The notes beneath the pieces were generated by a model. The model was not told the DNA's origin. It was given only the letters and a program-made list of their open reading frames with translations, and did no database searches. The translations under genes were made by a program, and so were the position numbers. A stretch of 34,505 nt of DNA from positions 1 to 34,505 of the forward strand of contig NZ_FNYJ01000004.1 in the NCBI RefSeq assembly GCF_900108875.1, written 5' to 3'. The DNA comes from Pseudomonas sp. NFR16 (GTDB lineage Bacteria; Pseudomonadota; Gammaproteobacteria; Pseudomonadales; Pseudomonadaceae). Below are positions 15,849 to 23,864 of this stretch, piece by piece. Every line of letters starts with the position of its first letter. Position 1 is the stretch's first letter.

Positions 15849-16316
15849 TCAGCTCAGCGCCAGCTCAATCAGTTCGCCACGCACTTCGTGCTCGTCGATA
15901 TAGAGCACGCCCACGCTGATCGGCAATTTGAAGCGCCGTGGCCCCGCGCTGCCGGGATTGATGAACAGCACGCCGTGCCGGGTCTGCTGCAGCGGTTTGT
16001 GCGAATGCCCGGTGACGACCACGGCAACATCCGGCGGCAGCGTCTCAGGCACGTCGGCAAGAATGTGCGTGACATAAATAGCCAATTTGCCGACCCGCAG
16101 AACAGCCTCGTGAGGGACGTCGGCAGCCCAGGCGTCATCGGTGTCGTTGTTGCCGCGCACCACGGTCAACGGCGCAATCGCGCTGAGCGTTTCCAGGATC
16201 TGCGGGTTGCCGATGTCGCCGCCATGAATGAGGTAATCACACCCCTGCAGCGCCTCAAGCGCCTGAGGCCGCAACAGGCCGTGGGTGTCTGAAATCAGGC
16301 CGACTTTCACGCTCAT
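15849..16316 (-). CDS. YfcE/MJ0936-type metallophosphoesterase
   Basis: A 155-residue single-domain calcineurin-like phosphodiesterase. Metal-binding motifs are complete and in order: SDTHG (Asp10, His12), GGD (Asp34), GNND (Asn56), the His84 region and GHSHK (His104, His106). Members hydrolyse phosphodiesters or phosphomonoesters with Mn or other divalent metals; E. coli YfcE is the best-known relative. The physiological substrate is unknown. GGGAG precedes the ATG by eight bases. The start is only four bases after the MFS stop, so the two genes probably share a transcript although no functional link is obvious. Confidence 0.88.
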   Translation of the reverse strand: MSVKVGLISDTHGLLRPQALEALQGCDYLIHGGDIGNPQILETLSAIAPLTVVRGNNDTDDAWAADVPHEAVLRVGKLAIYVTHILADVPETLPPDVAVVVTGHSHKPLQQTRHGVLFINPGSAGPRRFKLPISVGVLYIDEHEVRGELIELALS

Positions 16317-16320
16317 CGTT

Positions 16321-17523
16321 TCAACTCCCGGCGGCAGCTTGCGCCTGACGCGACTGCACCCGCTTCATGCTGATCATCGCCAGCAAGGCGACCACCGCCA
16401 CCAGCGATGCGAAGAATTCGCCGACATGCTCCAGGCCGAACGCCCTGACGCTGAAGCCGACTGCGACCACTGGCACCGAAATCGAAACATAGAGCACCAC
16501 GAAGAACGCCGACGTCACGGCGGCTTTGTGATGCGGCGGACTGCTGGCCGTCACGGCGCCCATTCCCGCGCGCAGAATCATGCCCTGACCGATACCGCTC
16601 ACCACGCCTGCGGCAATCAGCAGCGCCAGTTGCGCGGTCGCGATGCTCAGCCCCAGACAGATCATGCCCACGATCAGGCCCAAGCAGCCCAGCGTCATGT
16701 GTTGTGCCTTGGGCAGCCATTGCAGCAGCGCCTGGCCGATGATCGAGGCCACGAAAAACAAGCCGATCACCGCGCCGATCAGTAATCCTGCGTGCACCTG
16801 CATGATGTGAATCATCACCGACGGCACCATGCTGGTGAACAGACCTGCAACGCTGAAACCGGCCAGCCCGGCAATCGAGGCGGAGATGAAAACACTGCGC
16901 ACCGAGGGCGGAACGGAGGGCTTCTGGATGCTCAGTTTCAATGTCGCCGGACGTTGTACCGTTTCACGAATCAGGAAGATCCCCACCGCTGCGAGCAGCA
17001 ACAAAACCAGGTGCACGTAGAACACCAGGTGCAGCGCGTCGGGCAAGTATTGCGACGTGAAACCGGCGAGCAACGGGCCCAGCCCGAGGCCCAGCATGTT
17101 CGCGGCCGTGGCCACCAGCGTGGCGTTTTTCCAGGTTTTCGGCGCCAGCTCAATCACCGCCACCGTCGCGGTGCCGGTCATGATGCCCGCGCTGAAACCC
17201 GAAAACAGGCGGCCGATCAGCAGGCCGCCGACCGAATCGCTCAGCAGAAAAATCACCGCACTCACCGCGCCCATCGTCAGGCCGGCAATCAGCAGCGGCT
17301 TGCGCCCAAGCTGATCGGACCAACTGCCGACTGCCAGCAAGGCCGCGATCACGCCGGCTGCGTAGATCGAAAAGATGATCGTCAACCAGCTCGCATCAAA
17401 ACCCAGTCGTTGCTGGTAGATCGCATACAGCGGCGTCGGCAGCGTGGTGCCGACCATGGCGATCAGCAGAGCGCAGGCGGCGATGAAGAAGTCGCGCGTG
17501 GAAGATGAGGCTGACGAGGTCAT
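16321..17523 (-). CDS. MFS transporter, probable efflux permease
   Basis: A 400-residue major facilitator protein with about twelve hydrophobic helices. The N-terminal half carries TLPTPLYAIYQQRLGF and the loop 2-3 signature GSWSDQLGRKPLL (about residues 62-74), followed by GRLFSGFSAGIMTGTA, typical of drug-efflux (DHA) permeases. A substrate cannot be assigned. The frame extends to 17577, but the ATG at 17523 has AGGAG eight bases upstream. It is divergent from the LacI regulator gene (276 bases between) and leads into the phosphoesterase gene. Confidence 0.83.
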   Translation of the reverse strand: MTSSASSSTRDFFIAACALLIAMVGTTLPTPLYAIYQQRLGFDASWLTIIFSIYAAGVIAALLAVGSWSDQLGRKPLLIAGLTMGAVSAVIFLLSDSVGGLLIGRLFSGFSAGIMTGTATVAVIELAPKTWKNATLVATAANMLGLGLGPLLAGFTSQYLPDALHLVFYVHLVLLLLAAVGIFLIRETVQRPATLKLSIQKPSVPPSVRSVFISASIAGLAGFSVAGLFTSMVPSVMIHIMQVHAGLLIGAVIGLFFVASIIGQALLQWLPKAQHMTLGCLGLIVGMICLGLSIATAQLALLIAAGVVSGIGQGMILRAGMGAVTASSPPHHKAAVTSAFFVVLYVSISVPVVAVGFSVRAFGLEHVGEFFASLVAVVALLAMISMKRVQSRQAQAAAGS

Positions 17524-17671
17524 GAAGTCTCCTGAAAACGTGAGTGGATCACGATTATCCGCCCAAGCCTGTGCCACGTATTGAAAATATTCGCTGTAGC
17601 GAATGGACTACGGCATGCATCCCTGCGTTCGACCGACTTGCATGCCTGCCTGCAATGCCGCGGAAACTGTC

Positions 17672-17689
17672 GATGAAAACGATAACATT
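17672..17689. promoter_or_regulatory. LacI-like operator dyad upstream of regulator gene
   Basis: GATGAAAACGATAACATT has the central CG and partial dyad symmetry of LacI/GalR operators (five of nine half-site positions match). Its right half, GATAACATT, is nearly the same as the right half (GTTAACATT) of the dyad at 26434-26451. It could serve autoregulation of the LacI-type gene or control of the divergent MFS gene. Prediction only. Confidence 0.4.
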
Positions 17690-17798
17690 CCAAACGCCCG
17701 TCGAGTCCATTTCGGGCGTCTTCGTGCTAGCCTTGCGTCATCGAGCGACGACTGTGACTGCCCTCATGTTGTCCGATTTCAAGGCAGCCAAAAGCCCC

Positions 17799-18812
17799 AT
17801 GAGCAAAAGAACGCCTGTCACTATTTCCGACATTGCCCGCCGCGTGAACATGACGCCTGTCACTGTGTCCCGCGCGCTGAACAAACCCGATCTGGTCAAG
17901 CCCGCCACCCTGGCGCGCATTCTCGAAGTGGCTCAGGAACTGGATTACGTCCCCAACGCCTTCGCCCGCAGCCTCAAACGCAGCGAGAGCATGATCATCG
18001 GTGTGATTACCGCCTCGGTGGACAACCCGTTTTACAGCGAGATGATCAAGGCGATTTCCCGTGAAGCCAAAAAGCACGGTTACACCATCATGCTGGTCGA
18101 TACCGACGGATCCGAAGAGCTTGAAGCCAAAGCCGTCGACACGTTGCTCAGCTATCGCGTGGCAGGGATCATTCTGTCGCCGGTCTCTGATGAACCGGAG
18201 TACCAGCCCGGCTATCTCAGCCGCCTGAGCAACGGCGATGTGCCCGTGGTGCAGCTGGATCGCGCACTGCACGCCAGTGGGTTCAGCCATGTGGTGCTGG
18301 ATAACTACCACAGCGGTCTGAAAGGCGCGCGCTATCTGCTGACGCAAAGTCCGCAGGCCGAACGCATGCTGGTGCTGACGGGCCCGGCTCATTCGCGGAT
18401 ATCCGAGGAACGGCTCAAAGGCGTCAAGGCGGCCCTGGCCGAGGGTGGCAAACCGGTGCAACTGCACGTGTTCGCGGGCGATTACACGCTGGAGCCGTCC
18501 TACCAGAGCACACTGGATTATCTGCGCGAACAGCCGGTCCCGGATGCGATTTTCGGCTTCAACCAGCTGATCACGCTGGGCGCCATGAAAGCCCTGCGCG
18601 ATCGAAACATCGCCCACGACAGCGTCGCCATCTGCGGCATCGACCGCCTTCCGTTCGCTGACATTTTCGGCATTCCCATCGCCTGCATCGCCCACGATGC
18701 CTCACGGGCAGGCAGCAGCGCGGTCACCATGCTGCTTGAGCGGATACAGGACCGGTTTCTGCCGAAAGCCAAAGTGGTGATTGTCGGGGAGCTGGAGAAT
18801 GGGGTGTTGTGA
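17799..18812 (+). CDS. LacI-family transcriptional regulator
   Basis: A 337-residue LacI/GalR repressor. The N-terminal helix-turn-helix is ISDIARRVNMTPVTVSRALN (about 9-28), followed by the hinge helix VPNAFARSLKRSES and a periplasmic-binding-protein-like effector domain (IIGVITASVDNPFYSEMI onward, ICGIDRLPFADIF near the end). A further in-frame ATG at 17766 is possible; the standard LacI start supports 17799. It lies just beyond the 3' end of the polyol operon, reading toward it, and the dyads at 17672 and 26434 suggest it controls that operon with a sugar or polyol as inducer. That target is inference; the adjacent divergent MFS gene is the alternative. Confidence 0.88.
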   Translation: MSKRTPVTISDIARRVNMTPVTVSRALNKPDLVKPATLARILEVAQELDYVPNAFARSLKRSESMIIGVITASVDNPFYSEMIKAISREAKKHGYTIMLVDTDGSEELEAKAVDTLLSYRVAGIILSPVSDEPEYQPGYLSRLSNGDVPVVQLDRALHASGFSHVVLDNYHSGLKGARYLLTQSPQAERMLVLTGPAHSRISEERLKGVKAALAEGGKPVQLHVFAGDYTLEPSYQSTLDYLREQPVPDAIFGFNQLITLGAMKALRDRNIAHDSVAICGIDRLPFADIFGIPIACIAHDASRAGSSAVTMLLERIQDRFLPKAKVVIVGELENGVL

Positions 18813-18910
18813 GGAGTCGCTGGACTGACCTCATCTCGAATACAAAACCTGTGCGAGCGAGCCCGCTGTCTGTTAATGCCCCCTTTGATCAACGGCGTCA
18901 CATCCGACGC

Positions 18911-19175
18911 CTTCCCGGCTAAAGCCGGTCCTACGGAAAGCTTGCGCCGTCTGTAGGACCGGCTTCAGCAGCTCCTACGCAAAAGCTTGCAGCGTCTGTA
19001 GGACCGGCTTCAGCAGCTCCTACGGAAAACCCGTAGCGTCTGTAGGACCGGCTTCAGCAGCTCCTACGGAAAACCCGTAGCGTCTGTAGGACCGGCTTCA
19101 GCCGGGAAGAGGCCAATGCATGCCGTGGAGATGCAGTGGTTGGAAAGCAGGCTTCGCGGGCAAGCGCGCTCCTGC
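18911..19175. repeat. REP array with 44/45-base tandem units
   Basis: The 375-base gap between the LacI gene and the SDR gene is mostly repeat. It opens with CTTCCCGGCTAAAGCCGG (18911). Three head-to-tail units of 45, 44 and 44 bases follow (18952-18996, 18997-19040, 19041-19084), each starting TGTAGGACCGGCTTCAGC; the last two are identical. A fourth partial unit ends in the complete palindrome half (19085-19109). The array closes with an inverted copy of the other REP family near 19153-19175. No gene is seen in the gap. Confidence 0.9.
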
Positions 19176-19187
19176 AAGACCTGATCG

Positions 19188-19925
19188 CTACTTGCTGGTA
19201 TAGCCGCCATCGATGGGCAGCGACACACCGCTGATCATCGACGCCGCGCTGCTCAACAGGAACAGGATCGGCGCGGCCACTTCCGCGGTTTCCGCGAAGC
19301 GCCCCAGTGGAATGGCCGCCAAAGCAGGGTCGCGCTTGCTCGGCTCGCTCCAGGCCATCTGCGCCATGGGGGTCAGCGTGACGGTCGGGTTGACGCTGTT
19401 GACCCGGATCCCGTGCCGGCCCCATTCGCCGCACTGCACGCGCGTCATCGCGTCCATCGCGCCTTTGGATGCGCAGTAACTCAGGTGATCGTCCAGCGCG
19501 ACCAGAGACGCCTGGCTCGACACGTTGACGATGCTGCCTGCCACGCCTGCCTCAATCATGGCCTTGGCAGCACTGGCCGCCACCATTGCAGCGGCGCGGA
19601 CGTTGACCGTCATGACCTGATCGAAGGCCGCGGCGCTGACATCGGTAGCCGCTTCCAGAATCGAAATGCCGGCGCAGTTGACCACACCGTTCATCACCGG
19701 CAGATCGGCCAGAACTGCAGCCAGTTGCGCTTGATCGGACATTTCCACGCGCACTGGCTTACAGCCTTGCCCAGCGAGCTGTTCAAGGGCCGCTGCATCG
19801 CGCCCCATGGCGTACACCTCAGCGCCGCAGTCGATCAACTGCTGAGCGACTGCTTTGCCGATGCCGCTGCTTGCCCCGGTGACGAGCACCCGTTGGCCAC
19901 TGAAATCAAAACGGACAGAGTTCAC
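19188..19925 (-). CDS. SDR oxidoreductase, L-xylulose-reductase (DCXR)-like
   Basis: A 245-residue classical short-chain dehydrogenase. TGASSGIG (16-23) binds NAD(P), NCAG lies at 83-86, and the catalytic set is Ser136/137, Tyr150 and Lys154. The stretch NSVNPTVTLTPMAQMAWSEP is strikingly like animal dicarbonyl/L-xylulose reductase and related bacterial polyol dehydrogenases, so it probably interconverts a ketose and a polyol. It starts with GTG at 19925 with AGGAAG upstream, two bases after the kinase stop, as the last gene of the polyol operon. Exact substrate (a tetritol, pentitol or ketose) is not determined. Confidence 0.82.
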   Translation of the reverse strand: MNSVRFDFSGQRVLVTGASSGIGKAVAQQLIDCGAEVYAMGRDAAALEQLAGQGCKPVRVEMSDQAQLAAVLADLPVMNGVVNCAGISILEAATDVSAAAFDQVMTVNVRAAAMVAASAAKAMIEAGVAGSIVNVSSQASLVALDDHLSYCASKGAMDAMTRVQCGEWGRHGIRVNSVNPTVTLTPMAQMAWSEPSKRDPALAAIPLGRFAETAEVAAPILFLLSSAASMISGVSLPIDGGYTSK

Positions 19926-19927
19926 AT

Positions 19928-21460
19928 TCAGGCTTCCTGAAGACGATGCATGATCGGTTTCAACGCTGGATACAGCGCCACGTAATCGGCGAACAGCCGG
20001 GAATAGACTGCGACGTTTTGCGCTTGGGGCTCGGCGCGCAGCCTCAGCTCGACCCAGCCTTTGTGCACCTGATCCTCATCGACAAGACCGACGGCATGGG
20101 CTGCGAGCAACGCCGCGCCCAGGGCGGCCTCGACCTCCTGAACAATGGTGTAGACCGGGAAACCGGTGACGTCGGCGATGATCTGCATCCACAAATCCGA
20201 ATGGCTGGCGCCCCCGACCACGATCAGTCGCGGATCCAGCGACTGCGCACCGCGCGTGCCCGCCTCGATGTTGTGCCGAAGCGCGAACGTCACCCCTTCC
20301 AGCACCGCGCGGTACAGGTGATTACGGCTGTGAAACAGGTTCAGGCCGACGAAGCTGCCACTGGCCTTGGCGTCCCAGACCGGGCTGCGTTCGCCCATCA
20401 GATACGGCAGAAACAGGAGGCCCTCGCTGCCGGCCGGAAGGGTGCTCGCCGCACGTTCCAGAATGGCATGGCTGTCTTCGCCGGTCTCCCGGCCCTGCTG
20501 CTCTTCGGCCTGGCAGAACTGCTCGCGAAACCAGCTGACCGAAGCCCCGGCGGTGATCGCGCCGCCGAAAATGTAGAGGTCCTTGGCACCGTTGAACACG
20601 TGAGGAAAACTGACCAGTCCATGGCGGGCGTCGACCTGCTGATTGATGTAGCCCCAGCACATGCTCGTGCCGATCATCGCGACGTGGTTTCCGGCCTGGG
20701 TCACGCCTGCCGCGAAGGTCGCCATGGCCGCATCGACGCCGCCGCCCAGCACGGAAATCCCGGCGTTGAGACCCAGTCGTTCGGCCCACCCTTCGAGCAG
20801 TCCGCCGACCACTTCACCTGAATGCACCAGCCGTTCGGGCATCATCGACGGCGGGATGCCCAGTGCGTCGAGCATCTCCACCGACCAGCCACGCGATGCC
20901 ACGTCGTAGACGCCTCCGATATTGCCGGCCGAACTGTGATCCACCGCCACTTCGCCAGTCAGGCAGTAATTGATGTAACTGTTGGGCGGCAGTAAATAGC
21001 GGGTGTCACGCCAGACCTGCGGCTGTTTATCCCGCAACCAGAGCATTTTGGTGAAGCCGTAGTAACTGTCGACGCCGTTGCCGGTGATCGCGTAGAGCCG
21101 CTCCAGGTCGACGTGATCCTTGACCCACTCGACCTGTTCTTCAGCGCGGCGGTCCATCCAGATCAGGCAGGGATACAGCGCTTTGATCTGCGCATCGACT
21201 GCAATCCCGGAGCCGCCGTACAGGCTGCTGACGCAGAGCGACTTGATGCTGTCTCTGGGCACGGCGCTGTCACGCACGCACGCGGCGATGCAGATTTCAA
21301 CGGCGTCCAGCCACACCTGCGGCCATTGCTCGGCCCAACGCGGTCTGGGGGTGTCGACCTTATAGCTGTGACTGTGCTGCGCGACGATCCGGCCTTGGCC
21401 ATCGACCAGCAACGCCTTGGTGCTCTGGGTGCCGATGTCGACCCCAATGACGTATTCCAT
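19928..21460 (-). CDS. FGGY-family carbohydrate kinase
   Basis: A 510-residue two-domain ATP-dependent sugar kinase. The N-terminal phosphate loop is GVDIGTQSTKALLVD with Asp8; the catalytic base is Asp243 in GGGVDAAMATF; the C-terminal FGGY signature region is LFHSRNHLYRAVLEGVTFAL and the ATP-site glycines are in VVGGASHSDLWMQ. The size and motifs fit xylulokinase, ribulokinase or erythritol-kinase relatives. Within the operon it would phosphorylate the ketose or polyol made or imported by its neighbours. Assignment to one sugar is not possible by eye. A 184-base REP-bearing spacer separates it from the dehydrogenase gene upstream. Confidence 0.85.
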   Translation of the reverse strand: MEYVIGVDIGTQSTKALLVDGQGRIVAQHSHSYKVDTPRPRWAEQWPQVWLDAVEICIAACVRDSAVPRDSIKSLCVSSLYGGSGIAVDAQIKALYPCLIWMDRRAEEQVEWVKDHVDLERLYAITGNGVDSYYGFTKMLWLRDKQPQVWRDTRYLLPPNSYINYCLTGEVAVDHSSAGNIGGVYDVASRGWSVEMLDALGIPPSMMPERLVHSGEVVGGLLEGWAERLGLNAGISVLGGGVDAAMATFAAGVTQAGNHVAMIGTSMCWGYINQQVDARHGLVSFPHVFNGAKDLYIFGGAITAGASVSWFREQFCQAEEQQGRETGEDSHAILERAASTLPAGSEGLLFLPYLMGERSPVWDAKASGSFVGLNLFHSRNHLYRAVLEGVTFALRHNIEAGTRGAQSLDPRLIVVGGASHSDLWMQIIADVTGFPVYTIVQEVEAALGAALLAAHAVGLVDEDQVHKGWVELRLRAEPQAQNVAVYSRLFADYVALYPALKPIMHRLQEA

Positions 21461-21500
21461 CTTCGTGCGCTCTCTTGTTATTGAAGGTCTTGCGCATCAC

Positions 21501-21634
21501 CTGTGGGAGCGTGGCTTGTCCCGCGACCGGCGGGGAACCCGTCGTAAAATCTGCCAATACGGTCTTTCTGACACACCGTATTCATCGGATTTACGACTCC
21601 GTCGCCGTTCGCGGGACAAGCCACGCTTCTACAG
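21501..21634. repeat. Nested REP hairpin inside the polyol operon
   Basis: Two inverted REP copies (21501-21526 and 21609-21634, 24 of 26 bases complementary) flank an inner pair GTCGTAAA/TTTACGAC (21541-21548, 21590-21597), which in turn encloses AATACGGT/ACCGTATT (21556-21563, 21575-21582). The whole spacer between the dehydrogenase and kinase genes can therefore fold as one three-tiered hairpin in the operon mRNA. Confidence 0.85.
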
Positions 21635-21644
21635 GGGTGAGGCA

Positions 21645-22730
21645 TCAACTGACCGGCTTGAGCAGCACCTTGATCGACTTGGTGGAGTTCGCCAGTTCGA
21701 ACGCTTCGGCATAGTCGTCCAGGCCGAAGTCGTGGGTGACGATGCCTTCGGAGGTGACCAGCCCACGCTCGAACAGGTCAATGGCGATCGGGTAGCAGTA
21801 CGGGCCCAAGTGCGCGCCACGCACGTCCAGTTCCTTGCGATCACCAATGATCGACCAGTCGGCGCTGGTCTCGGCGCCGAATACGCTGAACTCGACGAAA
21901 CGCCCCAGTTTGCGAATCAGGTCCAGGCCCTGAGTCACGCCCACCGGCACGCCGGTGGTTTCGATATACACGTCGCAGCCGTAGCCGTCGGTGAGGCCGT
22001 TGATGATCTCCCTGGCGTTGTCGCGGCTGGGGTTGATCACGACGTCGGCGCCGAATTTCTTCGCCAGTTCCAGGCGTTCGTCAACCATGTCAATGACCAC
22101 CAGCTTCTTCGGCGTCTTCAATGCCGCGACCTGAACCATGCACAGGCCCAGCGTACCGGCACCGGCAATCACCAGCACGTCGTCAAGCTGCACATCGCCG
22201 CGGTTGACGGTGTGGATCGAGCACGCCATCGGCTCAATCAGCGCGGAGTCTTCCAGCGAAACCGACTCGGGAATCTTGTGCACGATGGCGGTCTTCGGGA
22301 TGCGCATGTATTGCGCCATGCCGCCCTCGGCTACGTCTTTCTGAAAACCGAAAATGTTGTGCACTTCGCACATCCAGTACTTGCCGGATTTGCAGAACTT
22401 GCACTTCTCGCAGGGCACGATCTGTTCGGCAATCACCTTGTCACCGACCTTCACGCCAAAGTGCTCTTCGGCGCCTTCGCCCACTGAATCCACGTAACCG
22501 AAAAACTCATGCCCCGGCACCACGGGCGCCTTGACCCAAGGGCTTTCCCCGCCCCAGAACATGGCCGCGCCCGAATGGCATTTGCAGTCACTGGCGCAGA
22601 TGCCGCATGCGCCGATGCGGATCACCAGCTCGTTGATGCGCGCCACCGGCTTGCTGATCTGCTCCAGACGGTAGTCTTTCGGGGCATGGCAGACGACGGC
22701 TTGCATGGTGGTTTTTGTGTTGTTTTCCAT
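21645..22730 (-). CDS. Zinc polyol dehydrogenase, erythritol/L-threitol (EltD)-like
   Basis: A 361-residue medium-chain dehydrogenase. Catalytic zinc ligands are Cys45, His74 and Glu75; the structural zinc site is Cys107, Cys110, Cys113 and Cys121; the NAD loop is GAGTLG (190-195). The N-terminal MQAVVCHAPKDYRLEQ, the CHSGAAMFWG segment and the late VRGAHLGPYCYPIAIDL closely recall mycobacterial erythritol/L-threitol dehydrogenase EltD, from memory. It would oxidise a C4 (or similar) polyol to a ketose with NAD. GAGG precedes the ATG by nine bases. It sits between the transporter permease and the FGGY kinase in the same direction, which supports a role in catabolism of the imported polyol. 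Confidence 0.84.
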   Translation of the reverse strand: MENNTKTTMQAVVCHAPKDYRLEQISKPVARINELVIRIGACGICASDCKCHSGAAMFWGGESPWVKAPVVPGHEFFGYVDSVGEGAEEHFGVKVGDKVIAEQIVPCEKCKFCKSGKYWMCEVHNIFGFQKDVAEGGMAQYMRIPKTAIVHKIPESVSLEDSALIEPMACSIHTVNRGDVQLDDVLVIAGAGTLGLCMVQVAALKTPKKLVVIDMVDERLELAKKFGADVVINPSRDNAREIINGLTDGYGCDVYIETTGVPVGVTQGLDLIRKLGRFVEFSVFGAETSADWSIIGDRKELDVRGAHLGPYCYPIAIDLFERGLVTSEGIVTHDFGLDDYAEAFELANSTKSIKVLLKPVS

Positions 22731-22760
22731 GTCGGGTTACCTCATGAGGCTGATTGGTGC

Positions 22761-22853
22761 CCTGTAGGAGCGCGCTTGCCCGCGATGACGTCAGCCCTGA
22801 AAACATGTTGTCGTCTGACATGACGCAATCGCGGGCAAGCGCGCTCCTACAGG
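22761..22853. repeat. Perfect inverted REP pair (BIME-like)
   Basis: A 26-base REP (22761-22786) and its exact reverse complement (22828-22853) enclose 41 bases, between the permease and dehydrogenase genes of the operon. In mRNA this is a very stable hairpin that could protect the upstream transporter message from 3' decay or lower downstream expression. Confidence 0.9.
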
Positions 22854-22871
22854 TGCAGTGTTCGAATCGGT

Positions 22872-23864
22872 TTATTTATGCCGCTGCCGACTGATGAAAA
22901 TCGCCAGCAAAATGATTGCGCCCTTGATCACGCTCTGCACGTAAGGCGACACGCCGAGCATGTTCAGACCGTTGTTGAGCACGCCCAGCAACATCGCGCC
23001 GACGAGGGTGCCGATGATCACGCCACGACCGCCGGCAATCGACGCACCGCCGAGCACCACCGCCGCGATCGCATCCAGCTCAAAACCGACACCGGCGTTC
23101 GGCTGGCCGCTCATCAGGCGCGACGACAGCACCAGCCCGGCAATCGCCGCCGTCAGTCCGCTGATCGAGTACACCAGCAGCTTGAAGCGCGAGGCACGCA
23201 CGCCGGACAGCCGCACCGCTTCTTCATTGCCGCCGATGGCGTATACATACCGACCGATACGCGTGTGCTGCAGCAGCACCCAGGCGAAGAAGTACGTCAG
23301 CACCATGATCAGGATCGGCACCTGAATGCCGAACAACGTGCCCCGACCAAACCAGGCGAACCAGTCCGGCATGCCGGAAATCGGATACCCGTCGGTGTAC
23401 ATCAGGCCCAGGCCGCGGGCGATGCCCATCGTCGCCAGCGTGACGATGATCGGCGGCATTTTCAGGTAGGCGACGAAAATGCCGTTACCAACGCCGAAGC
23501 CCACGCCGATCATCAATCCGATCAGAATAGCGATCGGTGCAGGCACGCCCGCCACCATCAGCCCGGTGGTCAGCGTCCCGGACAGCGCCATCACGGGCCC
23601 CACCGACAGATCGATGCCGCCGGTGAGAATCACGCACGTCATGCCAACCGCGATGATTGCGTTGATCGAAACCTGCCGCGCAATGTTTTCCAGGTTCGCG
23701 CCAGTGAGAAACTTGTCGCTGGCGAAGATCATGAAAACCGTCACCACCACCAACCCGACAAAGGGGTAGAACGCCGGAGAGCGGATGAGCCTGGCGAAGT
23801 TGAGCTTCATGTTGTGCCGGGTGCGGTCGGTTTGCGTCGTCATGGTTTTAATGGAGGTGTTCAC
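22872..23864 (-). CDS. Sugar/polyol ABC transporter permease (RbsC-type)
   Basis: A 330-residue inner-membrane permease of the carbohydrate uptake CUT2 family with eight to ten helices. Typical segments are ANLENIARQVSINAIIAVGM, TCVILTGGIDLSVGPVMALSG, the GxGxGxxNG-like GVGFGVGNGIFVAYLKMPPI and AAVVLGGASIAGGRGVIIGT. It would form a homodimer with the double ATPase encoded just upstream. The GTG start at 23864, preceded by GGGAG at eight bases, lies inside the ATPase gene (17-base overlap); ATG codons at 23843 and 23810 are alternatives. Coupled translation with the ATPase is likely. Confidence 0.9.
   Translation of the reverse strand: MNTSIKTMTTQTDRTRHNMKLNFARLIRSPAFYPFVGLVVVTVFMIFASDKFLTGANLENIARQVSINAIIAVGMTCVILTGGIDLSVGPVMALSGTLTTGLMVAGVPAPIAILIGLMIGVGFGVGNGIFVAYLKMPPIIVTLATMGIARGLGLMYTDGYPISGMPDWFAWFGRGTLFGIQVPILIMVLTYFFAWVLLQHTRIGRYVYAIGGNEEAVRLSGVRASRFKLLVYSISGLTAAIAGLVLSSRLMSGQPNAGVGFELDAIAAVVLGGASIAGGRGVIIGTLVGAMLLGVLNNGLNMLGVSPYVQSVIKGAIILLAIFISRQRHK

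Noticed and set aside
17544..17798. An N-terminal extension of the LacI regulator
   Set aside because: The frame is open upstream, but the helix-turn-helix begins in the normal place from 17799, and the extra residues have no family counterpart.
18952..19109. Possible CRISPR array
   Set aside because: The units abut as a complete 44/45-base tandem repeat; there are no constant repeats separated by unique spacers and no cas genes nearby.
22761..22853. Rho-independent terminator between permease and dehydrogenase genes
   Set aside because: The inverted repeat has no T run on the transcribed strand and matches REP copies elsewhere, so it is treated as a REP pair.
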